Of a stretch of DNA of 14,853 bases, positions 8,191 through 14,853 are shown in pieces; positions within the stretch are counted from its first letter, which is position 1, and every line of letters starts with the position of its first letter. The position numbers and the translations under genes are program-made. Where the stretch lies: assembly GCA_021839785.1 (NCBI GenBank), contig JAKCAB010000016.1, forward strand, positions 1-14,853, in the 5' to 3' direction. The notes under the pieces are model-generated. The model was not told the DNA's origin. It searched no databases and worked only from the letters and a program-made list of their open reading frames with translations. The stretch comes from a bacterium (GTDB lineage Bacteria > Verrucomicrobiota > Verrucomicrobiae > Limisphaerales > J093).

Positions 8191-8196
8191 TCCTCC
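8191..8196 (-). promoter_or_regulatory. Strong Shine-Dalgarno (GGAGGA) ahead of an in-frame TTG of the mtaB-like gene
   Basis: On the minus strand GGAGGA is followed after seven bases by TTG at 8183-8181, in frame with the MtaB-like protein. Starting there would add 17 residues before the ATG at 8132, giving 479 in all. The ATG itself has no recognisable Shine-Dalgarno, yet gives the family-typical N-terminus. Either start could be used. Confidence 0.45.
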
Positions 8197-8273
8197 GTTA
8201 GTGCGTCTGCGGGGCGCAACCCTTGGCGCGTGTCGTTCGCTCTTTGTGGAGTCGCCGGGGCTAATGCCTGTCC

Positions 8274-9200
8274 CTATTTGCCCTGCTTGAACGCGCCGCG
8301 GGTGCGGGTCTTGATCGCGTAAAAGCCCTTGCTCGCGGTGATGAACAGCGTCTGCCGGTCCGCGCCGCCGAAGCACACGTTCGCCGCCCAGCCTTCCGGC
8401 ACGTCGATGTGGTCGATTCGCTGGCCGGCCTTGTCGAACACCGTCACGCCGCGGCCCGTCAGGTACAGGTTGCCGTCCGCGTCGATGGTCATCCCGTCCG
8501 AGCCCAGCTCGCAAAAAAGCGTTTTGTCCGCGAGCGAGCCGTCGGGCTGGATCGCGAACCGGTAAGTCTTGCCGGCGCCGATGTCGGCCACGAACAGCGT
8601 CTGGCCGTCGGGCGTGCCCACGATGCCGTTGGGCTGTTTGAGGCTGTCCGCCACGCGGGTAAGCGTCTTGTGGTCCGCCGCCAGCCGGTACACGCACTGC
8701 TTGTCCTGCGGCATCTGGCTCCAGGTCCACCACGCGCGCTTGTAAAACGGATCGGTGAAGTACAGCGAGCCGTTCGGGTGACACCACACGTCGTTCGGGC
8801 CGTTGAGCCTCTTGTCCTGATACCGGCTCACCAGCACCTCTTTCACGACCACGGACTTGGTGTCGATCGAGGCGGCGGGGATCAGCCACAACTCCGTCTT
8901 TTCGTCGGCGCAGGCGAGCAGGTTGCCTTGGGCGTCAAAGCACATGCCGTTCGCGCGGCCGGCGGGTTGGGCGAAGGTGCTCAGCTTGCCGTCCACACTC
9001 CATTTCAGGATGCGGTCGTTGGGCTGGTCGGTGAAAAAGACATTGCCGGCGGCGTCGGCGGTCGGGCCTTCGGTGAACTGGAAATCGCCGGCGAGCTTCT
9101 CCAGTTTGGCGCCGGGGGCGACGATGCTTTCCGCGGCGAACACAGGGCTGCTGGCGGTCAACGCGCCGGCCAGCGCGAGGAGGCAAAAGCGGGTCTTCAT
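8274..9200 (-). CDS. Exported SMP-30/gluconolactonase/LRE-like beta-propeller protein
   Basis: A 308-residue protein of the SMP-30/gluconolactonase family: six-bladed beta-propellers that bind a divalent metal and usually open sugar lactones. The ATG at 9200 is preferred over longer in-frame starts because it begins a clean signal peptide (MKTRFCLLALAGALTASSPVFA, cleavage near residue 22-23), so the protein is probably periplasmic. Metal-site residues expected from the family are visible: Glu44 in FTEGP, Asn136-Asp137 in LNGPNDV, Asn191 in QPNGI and Asp235 in SDGM. Repeated propeller motifs of the type DAxGNVFFTD, DAQGNLLAC, HPNGSLYFTD and DADGNLYLT mark the blades. It lies 114 bases after the acyl-CoA ligase gene and 141 bases before the mtaB-like ATG. 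A sugar-lactone substrate is plausible; the exact one cannot be read. Confidence 0.9.
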   Translation of the reverse strand: MKTRFCLLALAGALTASSPVFAAESIVAPGAKLEKLAGDFQFTEGPTADAAGNVFFTDQPNDRILKWSVDGKLSTFAQPAGRANGMCFDAQGNLLACADEKTELWLIPAASIDTKSVVVKEVLVSRYQDKRLNGPNDVWCHPNGSLYFTDPFYKRAWWTWSQMPQDKQCVYRLAADHKTLTRVADSLKQPNGIVGTPDGQTLFVADIGAGKTYRFAIQPDGSLADKTLFCELGSDGMTIDADGNLYLTGRGVTVFDKAGQRIDHIDVPEGWAANVCFGGADRQTLFITASKGFYAIKTRTRGAFKQGK

Positions 9201-9314
9201 AGGTTTGCTGCGATTTGTGCGAACGGTGTCGCCGCGAGCATACCCAGGCCGGAGTGCGCCGCAAGCCGATCCCGGGCCAGCGAACCGCACGCGGTTCTGG
9301 GAAAGCGCCCGCGA

Positions 9315-10643
9315 CTAGGCGGCCTGGGGCTGGTTGAGCTGCACCCACCGGCGCGCCTTCAACTCGTAACGCGGCAGGGTGCCGGGCGGCACGAAGGTCA
9401 CAGGCACCCGCAAGGCGAAAGCGATGTGCAATTCCTCCTGCACGCTCCGGGCCAGCGCGGCCGGTTCGACGCAGTCGGCGACGGGTTCGATTTCGATCCC
9501 CAATTCCACCAATCCGTTGGGGCGGGTGAGCAGCACCTGGTATTCCGTCACCTCGGCGAAACGCCGGATCACGTCGTCCACGGCGCTGGGAAACACGTTC
9601 ACGCCGCGCACGATCACCATGTCGTCCACGCGTCCGAGGATGCCGCCGGTAAAGGCCAGTTCGTGCCGGCCGCAGGTGCACGCCGGCATCCCGAAGCGGC
9701 CCGGCGCAAAGCGCGGCTGAACCAGGTCGCCGGTGCGGTAGCGCAACAGCGGCATGCCGACCCGCCCCAGCGTGGTCAGGACGAGTTCGCCGCGTTGGCC
9801 GTCGCCTACCGGCCGGCCGGTGGCGGGGTCGATCACCTCCGCCAGGTAGGCGTGCTCCATGACGTGCAACACGCCCGGCTCGGCCGGGCACTCGTGGGTG
9901 ACCGGCCCGACCTCGGTCATGCCGTGATGATCGCGGACGCGGGCGCGCGGCCAGGCGTTCTCCAGGCAGGCGCGCGTAGCCGGCACGCTGCCGCCGAGTT
10001 CGCCGGCCACCAGCAGCAGCCGCACGGCGGACTTGCGCAGGTCAATGCCTTCGCGCACGGCCGCTTGGGCCAGGTGCAAAGCGTACGTGGGGGTGCAGCA
10101 AAGCACAGTGGCGCGGTGATCCAAGATCGCCCGCAGCCGCGCGGAAGTGCTCAGCCCGCCCCCCGGAATGCAGAGGCAACCGAGCCGTTCCGCCGCGGCG
10201 AAGGCCATCCAAAACCCAATGAAGGGCCCGAACGAAAACGCGAAGAAGACACGGTCGCCCGGCCTCACACCCGACGCCTGGAGTACCTCCAGCCAGCTTG
10301 CGGTGAGCCCGTCCCAGTCGGCCGGCGTGTCCAGCCAGCGCAGCGGCGTGCCGGTGGTGCCGCTGGTCTGGTGGCACCGGGTGTACTGCGCCAGCGGATA
10401 GGTCAGGTTCGTGCCGTAAGGCGGGTGCGCGATCTGGTCCGCCATCACTTCCGCCTTGGTGGTGAACGGGAAGCGCTGGCAGAAGTCTTCGATCAATTCG
10501 ATCCGAAAAAAATCCGGCCCCAGCGGTTCCAGCCGCTGGCGGTAAAAAGCGTTGCCTTCGGCGACAGCGGTCAGCAGATCGCGCAGGCGGTGAAACTGCC
10601 GTGCGCGCAGTTCCGCCCGCGTTAGCCGGGCAGCTTCCGACAT
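9315..10643 (-). CDS. PaaK-like AMP-forming acyl-CoA ligase (phenylacetate-CoA ligase family)
   Basis: A 442-residue adenylate-forming enzyme that activates a carboxylic acid to its acyl-AMP and then CoA thioester in the cytoplasm. Domain order is the large N-terminal adenylation domain (about 1-337) and a small mobile C-terminal domain (about 338-440). Core motifs: phosphate loop TSGTTGTP (93-100), HHGMTEVGP (239-247), YRTGDL (302-307), the PaaK-type CTCGRHE cluster (322-328), hinge GRVDDMVIVRGVNVFPS (337-353) and the catalytic lysine Lys429 in LPRYELKAR. The length matches PaaK (about 430-440). No other phenylacetate-pathway gene is nearby, so the acid used is unknown. Its ATG is only six bases after the stop of the upstream membrane protein gene, so the two are almost certainly co-transcribed. 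Confidence 0.92.
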   Translation of the reverse strand: MSEAARLTRAELRARQFHRLRDLLTAVAEGNAFYRQRLEPLGPDFFRIELIEDFCQRFPFTTKAEVMADQIAHPPYGTNLTYPLAQYTRCHQTSGTTGTPLRWLDTPADWDGLTASWLEVLQASGVRPGDRVFFAFSFGPFIGFWMAFAAAERLGCLCIPGGGLSTSARLRAILDHRATVLCCTPTYALHLAQAAVREGIDLRKSAVRLLLVAGELGGSVPATRACLENAWPRARVRDHHGMTEVGPVTHECPAEPGVLHVMEHAYLAEVIDPATGRPVGDGQRGELVLTTLGRVGMPLLRYRTGDLVQPRFAPGRFGMPACTCGRHELAFTGGILGRVDDMVIVRGVNVFPSAVDDVIRRFAEVTEYQVLLTRPNGLVELGIEIEPVADCVEPAALARSVQEELHIAFALRVPVTFVPPGTLPRYELKARRWVQLNQPQAA

Positions 10644-10649
10644 AGATGG

Positions 10650-11237
10650 CTATGGTTGCGCTGGGCCGGGTTGGGCGGCGGGTGCCACCGCGGCACGGGC
10701 GTGCGCGGCTACCTGCGTCGCCTTGCCGGCCGGAGCTGGGTTGGGCTTGTAATAACTGACGAGGCACCCGCCGAGGGCGGCGAGCACGATGCCAAAATAA
10801 AACTGCGGCTTGAGGGATCCCCAACCGCCGGCCGGCGGGTGCAGGTACAGCGCGTAGAGCGCGTTCACCACCGGCGCCCCCGCGAAAACGATGGACATGA
10901 CCACCGCCGGCGTGCCCTTGGCGCCAAACGCCAGCAGCACGCCAAACGCGCCGATCGCCCCGACGATGCCCGCGACGAGGGACCAGCCCATGCCCTTGGC
11001 CGTGTAGCCGCTGAACGCCGCGCCTTTGAACAACAGCACTCCCAACGGCGCCAGCACCGCGGTGAGGAAATAGGCCAGGCCCACGAACAAGAAGGCCTTG
11101 TAACGGCCATTTTCGGGGTCTTGCATCGCGGTCTGTCCGGTGTGCAGGAAGACGCCATAGACGCCCCAAGACACCACCGTCAACAGCGCATAAAGCAACC
11201 ATGTGAATCCCGGCTGGTTGGAACTCGCTCCACTCAT
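10650..11237 (-). CDS. Small DMT/EamA-like multi-pass membrane protein, possible transporter
   Basis: A 195-residue protein from the ATG at 11237; an upstream GTG at 11297 is in frame but would add a charged, non-hydrophobic leader. Five hydrophobic segments are visible at about 12-31, 48-70, 84-105, 111-132 and 146-162, followed by an Ala/Pro-rich tail of some 30 residues. The spacing and glycine-rich helices (GWSLVAGIVGAIGAFGVLLAFGAKG) look like one half of a drug/metabolite or GRP-type sugar transporter. Full proteins of that type have ten spans, so this would have to act as a dimer, or it is a different membrane family. It lies six bases upstream of the acyl-CoA ligase and 107 bases after folA. 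Transport is inferred, not shown. Confidence 0.7.
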   Translation of the reverse strand: MSGASSNQPGFTWLLYALLTVVSWGVYGVFLHTGQTAMQDPENGRYKAFLFVGLAYFLTAVLAPLGVLLFKGAAFSGYTAKGMGWSLVAGIVGAIGAFGVLLAFGAKGTPAVVMSIVFAGAPVVNALYALYLHPPAGGWGSLKPQFYFGIVLAALGGCLVSYYKPNPAPAGKATQVAAHARAAVAPAAQPGPAQP

Positions 11238-11344
11238 AGTGCCGGAAATTAGCGCACCGCCGCGGCGGCGCAAATCAGCAAGCCAGCTTTCTGGCACTTC
11301 GGCTGGCGATTGACCCGTCGGGCTAACCGCACCCTTCAGCGAGG

Positions 11345-11815
11345 TCAGGCTCCGATGCGACGATAATGGAGGATCGTGAAGTCCGGCGTGTCGCGCAGTT
11401 CGGCCACCAGTTCGAAACGGTCTTCAAACGGGGGAAAGAACGTGTCTCCTGCGACCTCGCGTTTGACCCGGGTCAGGTAAAGGTCGGAGCAAAGCGGTAA
11501 GGCCTGCGCATAAACTTCGGCGCCGCCGCAGATGAACACGGTGCGTGGGTCGCCGGCCGGCAGCGGCAAGGCGTCCAGGCCGGCGGCGGTGCTCACGCCG
11601 GGATGGGTCCAGGCCGAGCGCGTCAGCACGATCGTCTGGCGCCCCGGCAGCGGCCGGCCAATGGACTCGAAAGTCCGCCGCCCCATCACCAACACGTGGC
11701 CCATCGTGAGTTGCTTGAACCACTGGAAGTCCTCCGGCAAATGCCAGGGGATCCGGCCCGCCCGGCCGATCACCCGGTTCAGCGACATCGCGGCGATGGC
11801 TTGGAAAGACTTCAT
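11345..11815 (-). CDS. folA: Dihydrofolate reductase
   Basis: NADPH-dependent reduction of dihydrofolate to tetrahydrofolate in the cytoplasm, needed for thymidylate, purine and methionine synthesis. It has 156 residues, normal for bacterial FolA. Visible signatures: the opening AIAAMSLNRVIGRAGRIPWHLPED with the Met20-type loop and catalytic acid Asp29; the NADPH-binding VMGRRTFESIG; IVLTR; and the second nucleotide motif FICGGAEVYAQAL. The C-terminal strands FELVAELRDTPDFTILHYRR fit the fold. thyA, its common partner, is not next to it. The gene follows nif3 by 144 bases in the same direction and precedes the membrane protein gene by 107 bases. Confidence 0.97.
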   Translation of the reverse strand: MKSFQAIAAMSLNRVIGRAGRIPWHLPEDFQWFKQLTMGHVLVMGRRTFESIGRPLPGRQTIVLTRSAWTHPGVSTAAGLDALPLPAGDPRTVFICGGAEVYAQALPLCSDLYLTRVKREVAGDTFFPPFEDRFELVAELRDTPDFTILHYRRIGA

Positions 11816-11959
11816 CGGCTGGCTGAGTCTTTCGGCGATCGCTGTGGCTTGGCCTTCGATCGCTCGAGCCGCGCGCGCATTGGTGCAAACACATGAAGGT
11901 TAGGTCTGGTGAGACTCATGGCGTGGCGAGTGGCGGCGTTTGCGTTGGACGCCGGCGAT

Positions 11960-12721
11960 TCACAGACCGGTCGGGTGATCGAGGAACACCCACGGCAGTC
12001 CGAACTTCCGCCCCAAGTGCGCGGCCAGCGCCTTGACGCCAAACGTCTCGGTGGCGTAGTGCCCGCCGTAAAACACGTTCACGCCCAGTTCCTCAGCCAG
12101 CGCGTAAGTCCAGTGCGGGCCTTCGCCGGTGATGAAGGTGTCGATGCCCTCGGCCGCGGCCTGCTTGAGTTCCGCGCCGGCGCCGCCGGTCACCACGCCG
12201 ATGCGGGTGCAGACTTCCGGTCCGCCGGGCAGCAGGCGCGCCGGGGCGCCCAGCGCCTGCGCCAGCCGCGTCGCCAGTTCGGTCCGCGCGATGCGGGTCC
12301 GCGCCCGCAGGCCGATGCGCCGGCCTTTGCACTCGAAGAACGGGACCGGCCGTTTCAGGCCGAGCGCGGCGCAGAGTTGCGCGTTGTTGCCTAAGCGAGG
12401 GTGCGCATCCAACGGCAGGTGCGCGCTGTACACGGCGAGGTCGTGGTCGAGCAGGAGGCGCAGCAAATCGTAACGTTTGCCGGTCCACGGATGCGAGGGG
12501 CTCCAGAACAGTCCGTGGTGGACCAGCAACAAATCCGCGCCCGCGTCGATGGCCAGGCGCACGGTGGCGAGGCTGGCGTCCACGGCGGCGGCCAGGCGGG
12601 TGACCCGGCCGCGATTTTGGACTTGGAGGCCGTTGGCCGCGCCGTCCCAGTCGGTGAATTCGGCGAGGCGCAATTCGCGGTCGCAGTGTCGGACCACGGT
12701 GGCCAGGGCGACTTTCGGCAT
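11960..12721 (-). CDS. NIF3/YbgI-family dinuclear metal-centre protein (GTP cyclohydrolase I type 2 family)
   Basis: A 253-residue NIF3-family protein, known to form hexameric toroids with a two-metal site. The biochemical role is not settled across the family. All six expected metal ligands are present and match the E. coli YbgI pattern: His68 and His69 in LLVHHGLFW, His101 and Asp105 in YSAHLPLDAHP, and His221 and Glu225 in YGGHYATETFGV. The conserved 'GNNAQLC' (111-117) and GLQVQ near the N-terminus (31-35) also fit. The length equals the short single-module form. It is divergent from speA across a 134-base gap and is the first of the leftward genes. Annotation transfer as a GTP cyclohydrolase would be over-reach. 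Confidence 0.93.
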   Translation of the reverse strand: MPKVALATVVRHCDRELRLAEFTDWDGAANGLQVQNRGRVTRLAAAVDASLATVRLAIDAGADLLLVHHGLFWSPSHPWTGKRYDLLRLLLDHDLAVYSAHLPLDAHPRLGNNAQLCAALGLKRPVPFFECKGRRIGLRARTRIARTELATRLAQALGAPARLLPGGPEVCTRIGVVTGGAGAELKQAAAEGIDTFITGEGPHWTYALAEELGVNVFYGGHYATETFGVKALAAHLGRKFGLPWVFLDHPTGL

Positions 12722-12805
12722 GGGCCGACGAAACCAAAAGGCGGGGGCGGAGGAAAGCGCGTTCTGCGCCGCGCCGGCCGGTACAAAGATTTTGCCGGCG
12801 GCGTA

Positions 12806-12835
12806 TTGAATTTCCTGGCCGCGACTTTCTATATT
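12806..12835 (+). promoter_or_regulatory. Sigma70-type promoter for speA
   Basis: The -35 box TTGAAT (12806-12811) and the -10 box TATATT (12830-12835, five of six matches to TATAAT) are separated by 18 bases in an otherwise GC-rich gap. Transcription would start near 12842, leaving a leader of only about 15 bases before the speA ATG. The leader has no strong Shine-Dalgarno; GAAG directly precedes the ATG. Confidence 0.6.
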
Positions 12836-12855
12836 GCCGCCCGACTGTTCCGAAG

Positions 12856-14799
12856 ATGAACGACCATGCCGATGCCTCCCGCCCGTGGGACCTTGCCGCT
12901 GCGCGGAACTTGTACAACATCGACCGCTGGGGCGCGGGCTATTTCGACATCAACGAGGCGGGGCACGTGGTGGCCAAACCCTTGCAGGAAGGCGGCGCCG
13001 CGGTGGACCTCACCGACGTGGTCGAGGAGGCGCGCGGGCGCGGGCTGCGGTTTCCGCTGCTGATCCGTTTTCAGGACATTTTGCGGCATCGCGTCGAGGC
13101 GATCACCACGGCGTTCCGGAATTCCATCGCCGAGTACAACTACCAGGGCCGGTACCGCGGCGTCTTTCCGATCAAGGTGAACCAACTGCGCGAGGTGGTG
13201 GAGGAAATCCTCGACGCCGGCAAGCCGCACGATTTCGGCCTCGAGGTGGGCAGCAAACCGGAGCTGTTCGCCGGCCTGGCGCTGCAGGGACAGCCGGGAA
13301 ACTTGATCATCTGCAACGGGTACAAGGACGCCGCGTTCATCCGCATGGCGCTCATGGGCCGCAAACTCGAAAAGGAAGTCATCCTCGTCATCGAAAAGCT
13401 CGAGGAACTCAAGCAGGTCCTGGCGATCTCGAAGCAGATGGGCGTCGAGCCGACGATCGGCATCCGCGCGCGCCTGGCCAGCAAGGGCGGCGGCAAGTGG
13501 GCCGACAGCGGGGGCGAGAACGCCAAGTTCGGCCTGAACACCGCGGAGTTGCTTGCCGCCGCCGAGATGCTCCGGGCGGAGAACCTCACGCACAGCTTTC
13601 GCCTGTTGCACTTCCACATCGGCTCGCAGGTGCCGGACATTCTCACGATCAAGAAGGCGGTGCAGGAGGCGGGTCGGTTTTACGCCAAGCTCGTCAAAAT
13701 GGGCTTTCCGCTCAAATACCTCGACGTGGGCGGCGGGCTGGGCGTGGATTACGACGGCAGCCGCACGGCGTTCGACAGCTCCACCAACTACACGCTCCAG
13801 GAATACACGAACGACATCGTCTATTACGTCGCGGACGTGTGCAACGCGGAGCGCGTGCCGCCTCCCGATTTGGTGAGCGAGAGCGGCCGGGCGATCGTGG
13901 CGCACCACAGCGTGCTCGTCATCGAGGTGCTCGGCGCGATGGCCAAGACCAAGCAACCGGTCGAACTCGCCTACGGCGACAACGAGCACGCGCTGGTGAA
14001 GGAGTTGCTCGACATGCGCAAAAACCTCGCGAAGTTGAACAAGCTCGAGGCCTACCACGACGCCCAGGAACGCAAGGACGACGCGCACAATATGTTTGCG
14101 CTGGGCCTGCTGGACCTCCCCGACAAGGCCAAGATCGAGAGCCTGTACTGGGAGATTTGCGACGAGGTCGTGCACAGTTTCAAAGGCCAGGCCTACGTGC
14201 CGGAGGAAATTCGCAAACTGGCGGACAATTTAAGCGACCAGTACCTGTGCAATTTCTCGGTCTTTCAATCGCTCCTCGATCACTGGGCGCTGGACCAGCT
14301 TTTCCCCATCATGCCCATCAGCCGGCTTGGCGAGCGTCCCACCCGGGAGGGCACTTTGGTGGACATCACCTGCGATTCCGACGGCCAGGTCAACCGCTTC
14401 ATCGACCTGCGCGACGTGCGCGACACGCTGCCGCTGCACCGGTTGGTCATCGACGGCAACGGCGCGCCCGAGCCGTACCACCTGGGCATTTTCCTGATGG
14501 GCGCCTACCAGGACATCATGGGCGACCTGCACAATTTGTTTGGCCGCGTCAACGAGGTCCACGTGTTCCTCGATCCCGACGAGCCAGCTGGGTACTACGT
14601 GGAGGAAATTATCGAGGGCACCACCATCGTCCAGGCGCTGCAATCGGTGCAGTACGACGAAAACGAGCTCAAACGCCAGATGAAGGCCCAGATGGACGCC
14701 GCCATCAAATCCGACAAACTCAAACCCTCCGAGGCGATGCGCTGGCTCGACGAATACGAGCGGGGCTTGAAGGAGTACACGTACCTGGCGATTCAGTGA
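12856..14799 (+). CDS. speA: Biosynthetic arginine decarboxylase (PLP, fold III)
   Basis: Converts arginine to agmatine and CO2, the first step of the agmatine route to putrescine and other polyamines. It is 647 residues, close to E. coli SpeA (about 658). Seen: an N-terminal block NLYNIDRWGAGYFDIN (18-33); PLP-binding Lys107 in GVFPIKVNQ; HFHIGSQVPDI (252-262); the glycine loop DVGGGLGVDYDGS (290-302); VSESGRAIVAHHSVLV (340-355); and catalytic Cys506 in ITCDSDGQV near the C-terminal beta domain. It is the only clear plus-strand gene. It is divergent from nif3, with a readable promoter 20-50 bases upstream. The ATG at 12856 immediately precedes the family N-terminus. No agmatine-processing gene lies inside the window, but one could follow on the right. 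Confidence 0.97.
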   Translation: MNDHADASRPWDLAAARNLYNIDRWGAGYFDINEAGHVVAKPLQEGGAAVDLTDVVEEARGRGLRFPLLIRFQDILRHRVEAITTAFRNSIAEYNYQGRYRGVFPIKVNQLREVVEEILDAGKPHDFGLEVGSKPELFAGLALQGQPGNLIICNGYKDAAFIRMALMGRKLEKEVILVIEKLEELKQVLAISKQMGVEPTIGIRARLASKGGGKWADSGGENAKFGLNTAELLAAAEMLRAENLTHSFRLLHFHIGSQVPDILTIKKAVQEAGRFYAKLVKMGFPLKYLDVGGGLGVDYDGSRTAFDSSTNYTLQEYTNDIVYYVADVCNAERVPPPDLVSESGRAIVAHHSVLVIEVLGAMAKTKQPVELAYGDNEHALVKELLDMRKNLAKLNKLEAYHDAQERKDDAHNMFALGLLDLPDKAKIESLYWEICDEVVHSFKGQAYVPEEIRKLADNLSDQYLCNFSVFQSLLDHWALDQLFPIMPISRLGERPTREGTLVDITCDSDGQVNRFIDLRDVRDTLPLHRLVIDGNGAPEPYHLGIFLMGAYQDIMGDLHNLFGRVNEVHVFLDPDEPAGYYVEEIIEGTTIVQALQSVQYDENELKRQMKAQMDAAIKSDKLKPSEAMRWLDEYERGLKEYTYLAIQ

Positions 14800-14824
14800 C
14801 GCCGTCCCACCCCGTGCGCTCATA

Positions 14825-14853
14825 ATGTCCACCGCCGCCGCATTTCCACCCCG
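14825..14853 (+). CDS. Possible start of a further gene, cut by the right edge
   Basis: An ATG at 14825, 25 bases after the speA stop, opens a frame reading MSTAAAFPP up to the edge. Position and direction suggest the next gene of a speA operon, but only nine codons are visible, there is no clear Shine-Dalgarno, and no family can be recognised. Confidence 0.2.

Noticed and set aside
4053..10625. Long plus-strand open frames at 4053-5966, 6009-8147 and 8409-10625
   Set aside because: They lie antisense to the GH42-like, NagB/MtaB and SMP-30/ligase genes, respectively, and contain no recognisable domains.
11257..11268. Perfect GC palindrome CCGCCGCGGCGG between folA and the membrane protein gene
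   Set aside because: It has no loop and no T-tract on either strand, so it does not support a terminator call; such runs are expected by chance at this GC content.
11812..12042. A 76-codon minus-strand frame between nif3 and folA
   Set aside because: It overlaps the 3' end of nif3 in another frame, has no Shine-Dalgarno or domain and is Arg/Ser-rich, so it is most likely noise.
12834..14825. Long open frame on the plus strand overlapping speA in another frame, and an antisense one at 12829-14175
   Set aside because: The speA frame carries every family motif. The others are compositionally biased frames (Arg/Ala/Gly-rich or Val/Leu/His-rich) that arise because stops are rare in GC-rich DNA.

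Overview
The window is GC-rich, gene-dense bacterial DNA with no tRNA, rRNA, CRISPR array, transposase or phage gene that I can see. No gap between genes is longer than about 145 bases. The lineage is inferred, not proven. A subdivision-like Verrucomicrobiota (or a related PVC-group) bacterium fits best. The reasons are the mix of a GH42-like hydrolase, an orphan MtaB-type methyltransferase and an STN-domain protease, and gene-edge repeats of the 'AACCGCCAAGACGC...CGCCAAGGA' type that I associate with such genomes.

Twelve of the recognised genes read leftward on the minus strand from about 12721 to 1. They are, in transcription order: a NIF3/YbgI metal protein; dihydrofolate reductase (folA); a small DMT-like membrane protein; a PaaK-like acyl-CoA ligase; a secreted SMP-30/gluconolactonase-like protein; an MtaB-type methanol:corrinoid methyltransferase; a NagB/AgaI-type amino-sugar-phosphate isomerase/deaminase; a secreted GH42-like glycoside hydrolase; an LsrG-like ABM-fold monooxygenase; an HslR-like S4 RNA-binding protein; a 91-residue membrane protein joined to it by an ATGA overlap; and an exported subtilase with an N-terminal STN-like domain. 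A thirteenth minus-strand gene, the 5' part of clpB, runs off the left edge. Reading rightward from a shared intergenic region with nif3 is speA (biosynthetic arginine decarboxylase), which has a readable promoter. The start of a further gene may lie in the last 29 bases.

The central block (11237 to 3284) has short spacers and looks like one or two catabolic transcription units: a transporter-like protein, a ligase, a lactonase-like protein, a one-carbon methyltransferase, an amino-sugar isomerase, a glycosidase and a small oxygenase. It could serve degradation of a carbohydrate or methylated compound, but no substrate can be read from sequence. The flanking genes (folA, nif3, speA, clpB, S4 protein) are housekeeping.

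The most interesting points are as follows. (1) The MtaB homologue carries the expected zinc-site residues but has no MtaC or MtaA partner in the window. (2) A near-perfect 24-bp inverted repeat is read in frame through the GH42-like gene and adds about 25 residues to its TIM barrel. (3) A second inverted repeat supplies both the Shine-Dalgarno of that gene and the hydrophobic core of its signal peptide. (4) The subtilase carries an STN-like domain.
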